Shown piece by piece: positions 55,002 to 64,000 of a stretch of 64,000 bases of DNA; position 1 is the first letter of the stretch, and the number at the start of each line of letters is the position of its first letter. Under the pieces are notes generated by a model that saw nothing but the letters and a program-made list of their open reading frames with translations, ran no database searches and was not told where the DNA came from. The DNA is taken from the NCBI RefSeq assembly GCF_001457635.1, contig NZ_LN831051.1:1240001-1304000 (forward strand), read 5' to 3'. A program made the translations under genes and the position numbers. This DNA is from Streptococcus pneumoniae. Lineage in GTDB: Bacteria > Bacillota > Bacilli > Lactobacillales > Streptococcaceae.

Positions 55002-56235
55002 ATGGCAAAATCTAATACTAATAAGCGCTATGCATTACGTAAACTCGGAAAGATTTTTGGTTCTGCGGTAATCGGGCTAACTTTATTTTTAGGAGGAATC
55101 TGAATACAAGTTTTGTTCATGCTGCTGATGGGATTCAATATGTCAGAGATGATACTAGAGATAAAGAAGAGGGAATAGAGTATGATGACGCTGACAATGG
55201 GGGTATTATTGTAAAAGTAGCGACTAAACCTAAGGTAGTAACCAAGAAAATTTCAAGTACGCGAATTCGTTATGAAAAAGATGAAACAAAAGACCGTAGT
55301 GAAAATCCTGTTACAATTGATGGAGAGGATGGCTATGTAACTACGACAAGGACCTACGATGTTAATCCAGAGACTGGTCATGTTACCGAACAGGTTACTG
55401 TTGATAGAAAACAAGCCACGGATACAGTTATCAAAGTTCCAGCTAAAAGCAAGGTTGAAGAAGTTCTTGTTCCATGTGCTACTAAATATGAAGCAGACAA
55501 TGACCTTTCTGCAGGACAGGAGCAAGAGATTACTCTAGGAAAGAATGGGAAAACAGTTACAACGATAACTTATGATGTAGATGGAAAGAGTGGACAAGTA
55601 ACTGAGAGTACTTTAAGTCAAAAAGAAGACTCTCAAACAAGAGTTGTTAAAAAAGGAACCAAGCCCCAAGTTCTTGTCCAAGAAATTCCAATCGAAACAG
55701 AATATCTCGATGACCCAACTCTTGATAAAAGTCAAGAAGTAGAAGAAGTAGGAGAAATTGGTAAATTACTCTTACTACAATCTATACTGTAGATGAACGT
55801 GATGGAACAATTGAAGAAACTACTTCTCGTCAAATTACTAAAGAGATGGTAAAAAGACGTATAAGGAGAGGGACGAGAGAACCTGAAAAAGTTGTTGTTC
55901 CTGAGCAATCATCTATTCCTTCGTATCCTGTATCTGTTACATCTAACCAAGGAACAGATGTAGCAGTAGAACCAGCTAAAGCAGTTGCTCCAACAACAGA
56001 CTGGAAACAAGAAAATGGTATGTGGTATTTTTATAATACTGATGGTTCCATGGCAACAGGTTGGGTACAAGTTAATGGTTCATGGTACTACCTCAACAGC
56101 AACGGTTCTATGAAAGTCAATCAATGGTTCCAAGTTGGTGGTAAATGGTATTATGTAAATGCATCGGGTGAGTTAGCGGTCAATACAAGTATAGATGGCT
56201 ATAGAGTCAATGATAATGGTGAATGGGTGCGTTAA
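55002..56235 (+). pseudogene. G5-domain choline-binding surface protein, degenerate
   Basis: ATG 55002 starts a long signal peptide of the YSIRK-like kind (YALRKLGKIFGSAVIGL). A frameshift near 55103 puts the cleavage region (SFVHAADGIQYV) in another frame. Two or three G5-like repeats follow (TTRTYDVNPETGHVTEQVTV; TTITYDVDGKSGQVTES). A second frameshift near 55763 precedes the C-terminal part with choline-binding repeats (GWVQVNGSWYYLNSNGSMKV, WFQVGGKWYYVNASGELAVN). Two frame changes make it nonfunctional unless they are sequencing errors. Pneumococcal genomes carry a PspC-related relic here. Confidence 0.85.
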
Positions 56236-56331
56236 CAGATTCCTCCCTGCGACAAAATTGATAATAGTATGTCTGAATATATAATTATATATAAAAAGCT
56301 ATAGATAAGGTCATCTTATAGCGACTATAAA

Positions 56332-56388
56332 AAAGTGAACAAGCCTAGTCTTCTGTACATTAGAATTCAGATTTGTTCACTTTTTGTT
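56332..56388 (+). terminator. Terminator after the choline-binding relic
   Basis: AAAAAGTGAACAA and TTGTTCACTTTTT form a 13-bp stem over a long loop. Confidence 0.75.
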
Positions 56389-56389
56389 T

Positions 56390-56542
56390 AATACTCAATG
56401 AAAATCAAAGAGCAAACTAGAAAACTAGTCGCAGGTTGCTCAAAGTACTGCTTTGAGGTTGTAGATAGAACTGACGAAGTCAGTCACATATATAATCCAA
56501 GGTGACGTTGACGCGGTTTGAAGAGATTTTTGAAGAGTATAA
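56390..56542 (+). repeat. BOX element (boxA-boxB-boxC)
   Basis: About 153 bp starting AATACTCAATGAAAATCAAA, through GCTTTGAGGTTGTAGATAGA, ending ACGTTGACGCGGTTTGAAGA and TTTTTGAAGAGTAT, all hallmark BOX segments. It follows the terminator directly. 56543-56810 is AT-rich and holds no gene I can support. Confidence 0.92.
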
Positions 56543-56810
56543 GTCTTTGATTTTGAGACTAAGGAGAGTCAGGGTCAAAGTAGTGAATGATTCTGAAATA
56601 ACTCATAATAGTCTCTTGAGAGGACAGATAAGAGTAACAAATATGGTGCTACTCATGTGTCTTGCATTTTGATTTACAAACAGCGAAGAAAATATAGGAA
56701 GCTGAAATAAAATATAGATGAATCAATTTGGAGAGTCAACGCAATCTATGGCAATATTTTCGAAGCTAGGGGGAAGCATTTTAATTTCGAAGATTTAGAC
56801 AAATTCTTTC

Positions 56811-57839
56811 TCAATAAATAAACATGGCGTCACCAAAACTGAAGAAGCGGTAGTGTTCTTGGATGGCATGGTGGTAGGCATCTAAGACTAATTCACGGCC
56901 TGCAAAGGCAGAAACCAACATGACCAGAGTTGATTTTGGCAGGTGGAAGTTGGTTGAGAAGGCATCCACGACCTTCCACTCATACCCAGGTTTGATAAAG
57001 ATATTGGTCCAACCAGAATCTGCTTGGATTTGCCCATCAAACTTGGAACCAATAGTTTCCAAGGTGCGGATAGAAGTGGTTCCGACAGCGATGACACGAC
57101 CACCATTTTCTTTGACAGAGCGAAGGGTGGCAGCAGCTTCCTCAGAAAGTTGATAGAACTCTGAATGCATTTCGTGTTCGTCCAGATTATCCACAGAAAC
57201 AGGTCTAAAGGTTCCGAGTCCGACATGGAGAGTCAGATAGACTAGATGAACACCCTTAGCTTGGATTTCTGCCAGCAGTTCTTTGGTGAAGTGAAGACCA
57301 GCAGTCGGTGCTGCAGCAGAGCCGCTTTCCTTGGCGTAGACGGTTTGATAACGTTCACGGTCATCTAATTTTTCGTGGATATAAGGTGGCAGAGGCATTT
57401 CTCCCAGACTTTCCAAGACTTCTAGGAAAATTCCTTGGTATTCAAAGCGGACAATGCGTCCCCCGTGGGTCAATTCTTCTGTAACGACAGCGCTGAGGTG
57501 GCCATCACCAAAGCTGATACGAGTACCGACCTTGAGGCGTTTGGCAGGTTTAGCCAGAACTTCCCACTCGTCTCCACTAGTGTTCTTAAGGAGGAGAAGT
57601 TCCACATGACTTCCTGTCTCCACTTTTTGACCATAGAGGCGGGCAGGGAGAACTCGGGTGTCGTTCATGACAAGGGCATCACCAGGTTCCAGCATATCAA
57701 TAATAGAGTGGAAGTGTTTATCTTGCATTTCTCCTGTCTCACGGTTGACGATGAGGAGTTTGGAGGCATCACGTTTTTCAAGGGGCGTTTGGGCAATCAA
57801 TTCCTCTGGCAAGTGGAAATCAAAATCAGCTGTATTCAT
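56811..57839 (-). CDS. queA: S-adenosylmethionine:tRNA ribosyltransferase-isomerase
   Basis: 342 residues with the family start [20 protein letters not shown], then [33 protein letters not shown] and [11 protein letters not shown]. Builds the cyclopentane-diol of queuosine on tRNA. Starts at 57839 as in other members; an ATG four codons earlier is also possible. Transcribed divergently from nagB. Confidence 0.95.
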   Translation of the reverse strand: MNTADFDFHLPEELIAQTPLEKRDASKLLIVNRETGEMQDKHFHSIIDMLEPGDALVMNDTRVLPARLYGQKVETGSHVELLLLKNTSGDEWEVLAKPAKRLKVGTRISFGDGHLSAVVTEELTHGGRIVRFEYQGIFLEVLESLGEMPLPPYIHEKLDDRERYQTVYAKESGSAAAPTAGLHFTKELLAEIQAKGVHLVYLTLHVGLGTFRPVSVDNLDEHEMHSEFYQLSEEAAATLRSVKENGGRVIAVGTTSIRTLETIGSKFDGQIQADSGWTNIFIKPGYEWKVVDAFSTNFHLPKSTLVMLVSAFAGRELVLDAYHHAIQEHYRFFSFGDAMFIY

Positions 57840-57931
57840 ATATCTGTTCATTCTTTCTAAGTTCTAATCCTATCCATTATAACACGTTTCAAGTTTGGAC
57901 GCTCTTTTTTTAGAAATTAAATCGTTTTCAC

Positions 57932-57960
57932 TTGACAAAAATTGGTCTATACCATATAAT
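57932..57960 (+). promoter_or_regulatory. nagB promoter with NagR-type operator
   Basis: TTGACA (57932), 17-nt spacer, TATAAT (57955-57960). The spacer contains ATTGGTCTATACCAT (57941-57955), a DasR/NagR-class operator half-palindrome (TGGTCTATACCA). A repressor bound here would block RNA polymerase. The likely repressor gene is nagR at 29963. Confidence 0.85.
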
Positions 57961-57989
57961 AAATATAGACAGAAATGGAGGATGAAAAG

Positions 57990-58697
57990 ATGAAAGTTAT
58001 TAAAGTTGAAAACCAAGTTCAAGGTGGAAAAGTTGCTTTTGAGATGTTGAAGGAAAAATTGGCTAATGGAGCTCAAACTCTAGGACTTGCGACAGGAAGT
58101 AGCCCACTTGAATTTTACAAGGAAATTGTTGAGAGTAACCTTGATTTTTCAAATCTAACCAGTGTCAACCTTGATGAGTATGTGGGCCTTGATGGGGACA
58201 ATCCACAGTCTTATCGTTACTTCATGCAAGAAAACTTGTTCAACCAAAAACCATTTAAAGAAAGTTTCTTGCCTCGTGGTGTTAAGGACAATGCTGAAGC
58301 TGAAGTTGAACGCTACAACCAAATTTTGGCTGACCATCCAGTTGACCTCCAAATCTTGGGAATTGGTCGCAATGGGCATATCGGCTTTAATGAGCCTGGT
58401 ACTCCATTTGACAGTCAAACGCATCTAGTAGAACTTGACCAGTCTACTATTGAAGCCAATGCACGCTTCTTTGCCAAGATTGAAGACGTCCCAACCCAAG
58501 CTATTTCAATGGGGATTAAAAACATTTTGGATGCCAAGTCTATTATTCTTTTTGCTTACGGTGAGTCGAAAGCAGAAGCCATTGCCGGAACAGTATCTGG
58601 CCCAGTGACTGAGAACCTACCTGCAAGTAGCCTCCAAAATCACCCTGATGTAACCATCATCGCAGATGCTGAAGCGCTTAGCTTACTCGAAAAATAA
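57990..58697 (+). CDS. nagB: Glucosamine-6-phosphate deaminase
   Basis: 235 residues. [35 protein letters not shown] and the C-terminal [12 protein letters not shown] are family motifs. Converts glucosamine-6-P to fructose-6-P and ammonia, feeding amino sugars into glycolysis. Start at 57990 with GGAGG; an earlier ATG would be too near the promoter. Confidence 0.95.
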   Translation: MKVIKVENQVQGGKVAFEMLKEKLANGAQTLGLATGSSPLEFYKEIVESNLDFSNLTSVNLDEYVGLDGDNPQSYRYFMQENLFNQKPFKESFLPRGVKDNAEAEVERYNQILADHPVDLQILGIGRNGHIGFNEPGTPFDSQTHLVELDQSTIEANARFFAKIEDVPTQAISMGIKNILDAKSIILFAYGESKAEAIAGTVSGPVTENLPASSLQNHPDVTIIADAEALSLLEK

Positions 58698-58773
58698 AAA
58701 AGCAATGTTCTATTGAACGCTTTCAACTCTTGTATAAATGGAAGAAAAAATCAAAATTAAACCGCATTTTTGC

Positions 58774-58802
58774 TTGACAATTATTCCTTTTACGTGTAGA
58801 AT
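58774..58802 (+). promoter_or_regulatory. rpsU promoter
   Basis: TTGACA (58774), 17-nt spacer, TAGAAT (58797). A strong consensus promoter about 30 nt before the rpsU ATG, fitting a highly expressed ribosomal gene. Confidence 0.8.
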
Positions 58803-58836
58803 GAAATAGATATTGAACTTGAAGGGAGTGAAAAAA

Positions 58837-59013
58837 ATGTCTAAAACAGTAGTACGTAAGAATGAATCTCTTGACGACGCACTTCGCCGTTTCAAACGTG
58901 CGGTTACTAAAGCTGGTACTCTTCAAGAAACACGCAAACGTGAATTCTATGAAAAACCTTCTGTAAAACGTAAACGTAAATCAGAAGTAGCTCGTAAACG
59001 TAAAAAATTCTAA
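58837..59013 (+). CDS. rpsU: 30S ribosomal protein S21
   Basis: 58 residues, very basic: [20 protein letters not shown] and a C-terminal [15 protein letters not shown]. Binds the 30S platform near the anti-Shine-Dalgarno region. GGGAGTG site before the ATG; a start 8 codons upstream would have an odd leader. Confidence 0.96.
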   Translation: MSKTVVRKNESLDDALRRFKRAVTKAGTLQETRKREFYEKPSVKRKRKSEVARKRKKF

Positions 59014-59019
59014 TTGGAA

Positions 59020-59046
59020 TGAAAGGCTAGAGAAATCTAGTCCTTT
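59020..59046 (+). terminator. rpsU terminator
   Basis: AAGGCTAG/CTAGTCCTT stem around AGAAAT, then TTTTT. Confidence 0.8.
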
Positions 59047-59142
59047 TTCTTTTAAATAAATACTCCAAAGCCTGCAAAAATCTGAAACTTCCTCCTACAA
59101 TTTGATATAATAGAGAGAAGAACTCATTTGAAGGAGGAAATG

Positions 59143-60078
59143 ATGTCGGTTTTAGTAAAAGAAGTGATTGAAAAGCTTAGACTAGACATTGTCTATGGTG
59201 AACCAGAATTGCTTGAAAAGGAAATCAATATAGCGGATATTACGCGACCTGGTCTTGAAATGACAGGCTATTTTGACTACTATACACCAGAGCGGATTCA
59301 ACTTTTGGGGATGAAGGAGTGGTCTTATCTGATCAGCATGCCTTCCAACAGCCGTTATGAAGTTTTGAAAAAAATGTTTCTACCTGAGACACCAGCAGTC
59401 ATTGTTGCCCGTGGTTTGGTGGTTCCAGAGGAGATGTTAAAGGCTGCTAGAGAATGTAAGATTGCTATTTTAACCAGCCGTGCAGCTACCAGTCGTTTAT
59501 CTGGAGAGTTATCTAGCTATCTGGATTCTCGTTTGGCAGAACGTACCAGTGTGCACGGTGTCTTGATGGATATTTATGGGATGGGCGTCTTGATTCAGGG
59601 AGATAGTGGAATTGGTAAGAGCGAGACAGGTCTTGAGCTTGTCAAACGTGGTCACCGTTTGGTAGCCGATGACCGTGTCGATATCTTTGCCAAGGATGAG
59701 ATTACTCTCTGGGGTGAACCAGCTGAAATTTTGAAACACTTGATTGAAATTCGTGGGGTTGGTATTATCGATGTTATGAGTCTCTACGGTGCGAGTGCTG
59801 TCAAGGATTCTTCACAGGTTCAGCTTGCTGTCTATTTGGAAAATTACGATACACATAAGACCTTTGATCGTCTTGGAAACAATGCAGAGGAACTTGAAGT
59901 TTCTGGCGTAGCCATTCCTCGTATTCGTATTCCAGTTAAAACAGGTCGTAATATCTCTGTTGTGATTGAGGCAGCTGCCATGAATTATCGTGCCAAGGAA
60001 ATGGGCTTTGATGCGACCCGTTTGTTCGACGAACGACTGACAAGTCTAATCGCTCGAAATGAGGTGCAAAATGCTTGA
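59143..60078 (+). CDS. hprK: HPr kinase/phosphorylase
   Basis: 311 residues. Phosphorylates and dephosphorylates Ser46 of HPr, the carbon catabolite signal. Walker A GDSGIGKS (153-160), HGVLMDIYG with conserved His138, the [10 protein letters not shown] signature. The ATG at 59143 gives the family length; AAGGAGG lies 5 nt away. First gene of a four-gene operon; overlaps lgt by 8 nt. Confidence 0.95.
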
Positions 60079-60859
60079 TCCAATTGCTATTCAACTAGGA
60101 CCCCTAGCCATTCGTTGGTATGCCTTATGTATTGTGACAGGCTTGATTCTTGCGGTTTATTTGACCATGAAAGAAGCACCTAGAAAGAAGATCATACCAG
60201 ACGATATTTTAGATTTTATCTTAGTAGCCTTTCCCTTGGCTATTTTAGGAGCTCGTCTCTACTATGTTATTTTCCGATTTGATTACTATAGTCAGAATTT
60301 AGGAGAGATTTTTGCCATTTGGAATGGTGGTTTGGCCATTTACGGTGGTTTGATAACTGGGGCTCTTGTGCTCTATATCTTTGCTGACCGTAAACTCATC
60401 AATACTTGGGATTTTCTAGATATTGCGGCGCCTAGCGTTATGATTGCTCAAAGTTTGGGGCGTTGGGGTAATTTCTTTAACCAAGAAGCTTATGGTGCAA
60501 CAGTGGATAATCTTGATTATCTACCTGGCTTTATCCGTGACCAGATGTATATTGAGGGGAGCTACCGTCAACCGACTTTCCTTTATGAGTCTCTATGGAA
60601 TCTGCTTGGCTTTGCCTTGATTCTGATTTTTAGACGGAAATGGAAGAGTCTCAGACGAGGTCATATCACGGCCTTTTACTTGATTTGGTATGGTTTCGGT
60701 CGTATGGTCATCGAAGGTATGCGAACAGATAGTCTCATGTTCTTCGGCCTTCGAGTGTCCCAATGGCTGTCAGTTGTCCTTATCGGTCTCGGTATAATGA
60801 TCGTTATTTATCAAAATCGAAAGAAGGCCCCTTACTATATTACAGAGGAGGAAAACTAA
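60071..60859 (+). CDS. lgt: Prolipoprotein diacylglyceryl transferase
   Basis: 262-residue membrane enzyme, first step of lipoprotein maturation. [18 protein letters not shown], the Lgt signature [13 protein letters not shown] and NGGLAIYGG are diagnostic. The start [10 protein letters not shown] at 60071 is used. Adjacent DUF948 gene follows at once. Confidence 0.95.
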
Positions 60860-61243
60860 ATGTTAGAAGTTGCATATATTCTTGTTGCCCTAGCTTTGAT
60901 TGTCTTTTTGGTCTATCTGATCATTACTGTACAAAAGCTTGGTCGTGTCATCGATGAAACAGAAAAGACGATTAAAACCTTGACTTCAGATGTGGATGTG
61001 ACCTTGCATCATACCAATGAGTTGTTGGCTAAGGTCAATGTCTTGGCAGATGATATCAATGTCAAGGTGGCTACGATTGATCCACTCTTCAGTGCTGTTG
61101 CAGATTTATCTCTATCTGTTTCAGACCTCAATGACCATGCGCGTGTCTTGAGCAAGAAAGCTTCATCAGCTGGTTCAAAAACACTCAAGACTGGTGCAAG
61201 TCTGTCAGCTCTTCGTCTTGCAAGTAAATTTTTCAAAAAATAA
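60860..61243 (+). CDS. DUF948 membrane protein
   Basis: 127 residues: one N-terminal membrane segment (about 4-24), then coiled-coil-like helices (VQKLGRVIDETEKTIKTL). The family is thought to form envelope-stress or peripheral scaffold structures. Directly after the lgt stop, without spacing. Confidence 0.88.
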   Translation: MLEVAYILVALALIVFLVYLIITVQKLGRVIDETEKTIKTLTSDVDVTLHHTNELLAKVNVLADDINVKVATIDPLFSAVADLSLSVSDLNDHARVLSKKASSAGSKTLKTGASLSALRLASKFFKK

Positions 61244-61258
61244 AAAAGGAGAATCCTT

Positions 61259-61648
61259 ATGGGTAAATTATCCTCAATCCTTTTAGGAACGGTTTCAGGT
61301 GCAGCTCTTGCCTTGTTTTTAACAAGTGATAAGGGCAAACAAGTTTGCAGTCAGGCTCAAGATTTTCTAGATGATTTGAGAGAAGATCCGGAGTATGCCA
61401 AGGAGCAAGTCTGTGAAAAACTGACAGAAGTTAAGGAGCAGGCTACAGATTTTGTTCTGAAAACAAAAGAACAGGTTGAGTCAGGTGAAATCACTGTGGA
61501 CAGTATACTTGCTCAAGCTAAATCCTATGCTTTTCAAGCGACAGAAGCATCAAAAAATCAATTAAATAATCTCAAGGAGCAATGGCAAGAAAAAGCCGAA
61601 GCTCTTGATGACTCAGAAGAGATTGTGATTGATATAACAGAAGAATAA
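61259..61648 (+). CDS. YtxH-like general-stress protein
   Basis: 129 residues with a short hydrophobic start (LLGTVSGAALALFLTSDKGK) typical of YtxH proteins, followed by a long amphipathic, Glu/Lys/Gln-rich helical region (EYAKEQVCEKLTEVKEQATD). Probably membrane-associated; the function is unknown. AAAGGAG upstream. Last gene of the hprK operon. Confidence 0.85.
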   Translation: MGKLSSILLGTVSGAALALFLTSDKGKQVCSQAQDFLDDLREDPEYAKEQVCEKLTEVKEQATDFVLKTKEQVESGEITVDSILAQAKSYAFQATEASKNQLNNLKEQWQEKAEALDDSEEIVIDITEE

Positions 61649-61649
61649 A

Positions 61650-61697
61650 CCATCACCATCTCCGGACGGACTATGTATCTGGGGATGGTGATTTTTA
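61650..61697 (+). terminator. Terminator of the hprK operon
   Basis: CACCATC(tcc)/GGATGGTG enclose a long loop and lead into ATTTTT, 4 nt after the last stop. Confidence 0.8.
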
Positions 61698-61731
61698 TCT
61701 GGAATCTAGTCTTTGTGGTATAATAATTACT

Positions 61732-62862
61732 ATGCAGAAAAAACCAACGTCAGCCTATGTGCACATCCCATTTTGTACCCAGATTTGTTATTATTGTGAT
61801 TTTTCAAAGGTCTTCATCAAAAATCAGCCAGTCGACAGCTATTTAGAGCATCTGCTGGAAGAGTTTCGTTCTTATGATATTGAAAAGTTGTCAACCCTTT
61901 ATATCGGTGGTGGAACACCGACAGCCCTGTCGGCTCCGCAACTGGAGGTGTTACTGAATGGCTTGACTAAAAACTTGAACTTGTCTGTCTTGGAAGAGTT
62001 GACCATTGAAGCCAATCCAGGCGATTTGGATGCGGATAAGATAGCTGTTTTGAAAAATTCGGCTGTCAATCGTGTTTCGCTAGGTGTTCAGACCTTTGAT
62101 GATAAGATGTTGAAAAAAATTGGGCGCAGTCATTTGGAGAAGGATATTTATGAAAATATCGATCGCCTGAAACTGGCTGGTTTTGACAATATCTCCATTG
62201 ATTTGATTTATGCTCTGCCTGGTCAGACCATGGAGCAAGTAAAGGAAAATGTGGCTAAAGCCATTGGACTGGATATTCCCCACATGAGTTTGTATAGTTT
62301 GATTTTAGAAAACCATACGGTCTTTATGAACCGGATGCGACGTGGGAAATTGCCTCTGCCTAAGGAGGAACTAGAAGCGGAGATGTTTGAGTACATCATT
62401 GCAGAGCTGGAGCGAGCAGGTTTTGAGCATTATGAGATTTCTAATTTCTCCAAACCCGGCTTTGAAAGTCGTCACAATCTCATGTACTGGGACAATGCTG
62501 AATACTATGGTATTGGTGCAGGGGCATCTGGTTATGTCAATGGAGTACGTTATAAAAATCATGGTCCCATTCGTCATTATCTCAGTGCGGTTGAGGAAGG
62601 CAATGCTTGTATTACAGAAGATCACCTGAGTCAAAAGGAGCAAATGGAAGAAGAAATGTTCTTGGGACTCCGCAAGAAATCCGGGGTTTCCATGGCGCGA
62701 TTTGAGGAAAAATTTGGACAGTCTTTTGCTGGACTTTATGGAGAAATTGTCAGAGATTTGGTTCAACAAGGCCTCATGCAGATTGAGGGTGACCACGTTC
62801 GCATGACAAAGAGAGGTCTCTTTTTGGGAGATACTGTAGCAGAACGATTTATTTTGGAGTAG
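61732..62862 (+). CDS. hemW: HemW-type radical SAM protein
   Basis: 376 residues. Cys15, Cys19 and Cys22 form the CxxxCxxC cluster (HIPFCTQICYYCDF), followed by GGGTPT and NRVSLGVQTF. Lacks the extra N-terminal segment and residues of true coproporphyrinogen oxidase, and pneumococcus has no haem pathway, so it is a HemW-like haem chaperone or related. A TATAATAATTAC stretch sits at 61719, 13 nt from the ATG. Confidence 0.88.
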   Translation: MQKKPTSAYVHIPFCTQICYYCDFSKVFIKNQPVDSYLEHLLEEFRSYDIEKLSTLYIGGGTPTALSAPQLEVLLNGLTKNLNLSVLEELTIEANPGDLDADKIAVLKNSAVNRVSLGVQTFDDKMLKKIGRSHLEKDIYENIDRLKLAGFDNISIDLIYALPGQTMEQVKENVAKAIGLDIPHMSLYSLILENHTVFMNRMRRGKLPLPKEELEAEMFEYIIAELERAGFEHYEISNFSKPGFESRHNLMYWDNAEYYGIGAGASGYVNGVRYKNHGPIRHYLSAVEEGNACITEDHLSQKEQMEEEMFLGLRKKSGVSMARFEEKFGQSFAGLYGEIVRDLVQQGLMQIEGDHVRMTKRGLFLGDTVAERFILE

Positions 62863-62866
62863 GATC

Positions 62867-63604
62867 ATGGGCTTAACTTATCAAATGAAAATGAAAATTC
62901 CTTTTGATATGGCTGATATGAACGGTCATATCAAACTTCCAGATGTGATTTTGCTGTCACTGCAAGTTTCAGGGATGCAGTCGATTGAACTGGGAGTTAG
63001 TGATAAGGCCATTTTGGAAGACTATAATCTGGTCTGGATTATCGCAGAATATGATATTGAGGTGGTTCGTTTGCCTCGTTTTGCGGAAGAAATTACCATC
63101 GAAACGGAAGCCTTGAGCTACAATCGACTTTTTTGCTACCGTCGCTTTACTATTTATAATGAAGCGGGGCAGGAGCTCATCCATATGATGGCGACCTTTG
63201 TTCTCATGGACCGCGACAGTCGAAAAGTCCATGCTGTTGAACCTGAGATTGTGGCTCCTTACCAGTCTGATTTTGATAAAAAACTTATCCGTGGACCGAA
63301 GTATGAGTCCTTGGAAGAGCCGATCAGCAAGGATTACCATGTTCGTTTTTACGACTTGGATATGAATGGTCATGTCAATAACAGTAAATACTTGGACTGG
63401 ATTTTTGAGGTCATGGGAGCGGATTTTTTGACCCACTATATTCCCAAGAAAATCAACCTCAAGTATGTCAAGGAAGTTCGACCAGGTGGGGTGATTACAT
63501 CGGCTGTTGAACGGACTGGACTGGAAAGCAAGCATGAAATTACAAGTGATGGGGTTATCAATGCCCAAGCAATCATTACTTGGAAAGAAATAAAAAAGGC
63601 TTAG
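62867..63604 (+). CDS. Acyl-ACP thioesterase
   Basis: 245 residues of the plant-FatA/B-like bacterial thioesterase family, two hotdog domains: MKIPFDMADMNGHIKLPD, and the second DLDMNGHVNNSKYLDWIFE with the active-site residues. Releases fatty acids from ACP. Follows hemW by 4 nt; GGAGTAGGATC upstream. Confidence 0.9.
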   Translation: MGLTYQMKMKIPFDMADMNGHIKLPDVILLSLQVSGMQSIELGVSDKAILEDYNLVWIIAEYDIEVVRLPRFAEEITIETEALSYNRLFCYRRFTIYNEAGQELIHMMATFVLMDRDSRKVHAVEPEIVAPYQSDFDKKLIRGPKYESLEEPISKDYHVRFYDLDMNGHVNNSKYLDWIFEVMGADFLTHYIPKKINLKYVKEVRPGGVITSAVERTGLESKHEITSDGVINAQAIITWKEIKKA

Positions 63605-63614
63605 GGAGAAATAG

Positions 63615-64000
63615 ATGAAATATAAAGGCTATTTAATTGATTTAGACGGAACCATTTATAAGGGGAAAGACCGAATCCCTGCTGGAGAGACTTTTGTTCA
63701 TGAATTGCAAAAGCGGGACATTCCCTATCTCTTTGTAACCAACAATACAACTCGCACTCCAGAGAGTGTTAAGGAGATGTTGGCTCAGAATTTTAATATC
63801 GATACGCCCCTATCGACTGTCTACACAGCGACTTTGGCAACCATCGACTATATGAATGATTTGGGGCTTGAAAAGACCGTCTATGTCGTCGGAGAAGCAG
63901 GACTCAAGGAAGCCATCAAGGCGGCTGGTTATGTGGAAGACAAGGAAAACCCTGCCTACGTGGTAGTTGGTCTGGATTGGCAAGTCGACTATGAAAAATT
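63615..64000 (+). CDS. NagD-like HAD phosphatase, cut by the window end
   Basis: First 128 codons of a HAD IIA sugar phosphatase. [11 protein letters not shown] holds the nucleophile Asp9 and Asp11, [11 protein letters not shown] is motif II. The stop lies outside the window. AGGGAG before the ATG and a 10-nt gap to the thioesterase stop indicate the same operon. NagD-type enzymes dephosphorylate UMP or 2-phosphoglycolate-like compounds. Confidence 0.9.
   Translation, partial: MKYKGYLIDLDGTIYKGKDRIPAGETFVHELQKRDIPYLFVTNNTTRTPESVKEMLAQNFNIDTPLSTVYTATLATIDYMNDLGLEKTVYVVGEAGLKEAIKAAGYVEDKENPAYVVVGLDWQVDYEK

Noticed and set aside
62969..63568. 199-codon minus-strand frame opposite the thioesterase
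   Set aside because: Antisense shadow; the plus-strand frame has two clear hotdog motifs and a ribosome site.

Overview
The window reads as Streptococcus pneumoniae, or a very close mitis-group relative. The chromosomal backbone (pgdA, glyQS, apbE/nox, pdxST, tcyBC-trxB, def, cppA, nagR, guaA, pncB-nadE, queA, nagB, rpsU, hprK-lgt, hemW) has the gene content and order I know from pneumococcus. The pneumococcal small repeats BOX and RUP are present, extended -10 promoters (TGnTATAAT) are common, and there is a degenerate choline-binding protein. Much of the accessory DNA is decayed.

Layout. 0-3.6 kb: a broken IS630-type transposase, then on the minus strand a DEAD-box helicase and a Gfo/Idh/MocA oxidoreductase, then an Rpn-type nuclease relic cut by a RUP. 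3.7-10.9 kb: pgdA, an aldo/keto reductase, a glycine-type T-box leader, a frameshifted unknown gene, then glyQ and glyS interrupted by two unusual hairpin-rich intergenic blocks, a DUF896 gene and a BOX. 11-15.6 kb: a minus-strand redox operon (apbE, an FMN reductase, and a longer FMN reductase/PAS protein whose C-terminal tail carries apparent ApbE flavinylation motifs) divergent from nox. 15.7-24.2 kb: pdxST, hemolysin III, ogt, an Spx/ArsC-like gene, the tcyBC transporter, trxB, rlmB and def. 24.4-32.4 kb: a CapA-like pseudogene, two hydrolases, cppA, a serine hydrolase, an EamA permease, nagR and guaA.

32.5-50.1 kb is the accessory zone downstream of guaA. It holds a decayed IS66 element, and then a notably AT-rich 7.6-kb island lying between 43-bp direct repeats. 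The island encodes an ECF-type transporter (A, T, S), a heterodimeric ABC exporter-type pair, and an AraC regulator with a Cys/His-rich tail. After it come a DNA methyltransferase with an inactivated restriction partner, a U32 peptidase-family gene with a partial tandem duplicate, and a decayed ABC transporter. 50.5-64 kb returns to backbone: an XRE regulator with a membrane partner, pncB-nadE, a GNAT gene, a degenerate G5/choline-binding surface protein, queA, nagB, rpsU, hprK-lgt-DUF948-YtxH, hemW, an acyl-ACP thioesterase and the start of a NagD-like HAD gene.

The most interesting signals are four. (1) The apbE operon looks like a cytosolic flavinylation module. (2) Dense short-loop hairpin blocks recur at glyQ, glyQ-glyS, inside the IS66 transposase and at nadE-GNAT; two of them are flanked by copies of the downstream gene's start region. 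(3) The direct-repeat-bounded ECF/ABC/AraC island may serve metal or metallophore traffic. (4) pgdA and rlmB appear to be transcribed as leaderless mRNAs. nagR and its apparent target nagB, with an operator inside the promoter, both lie in the window.
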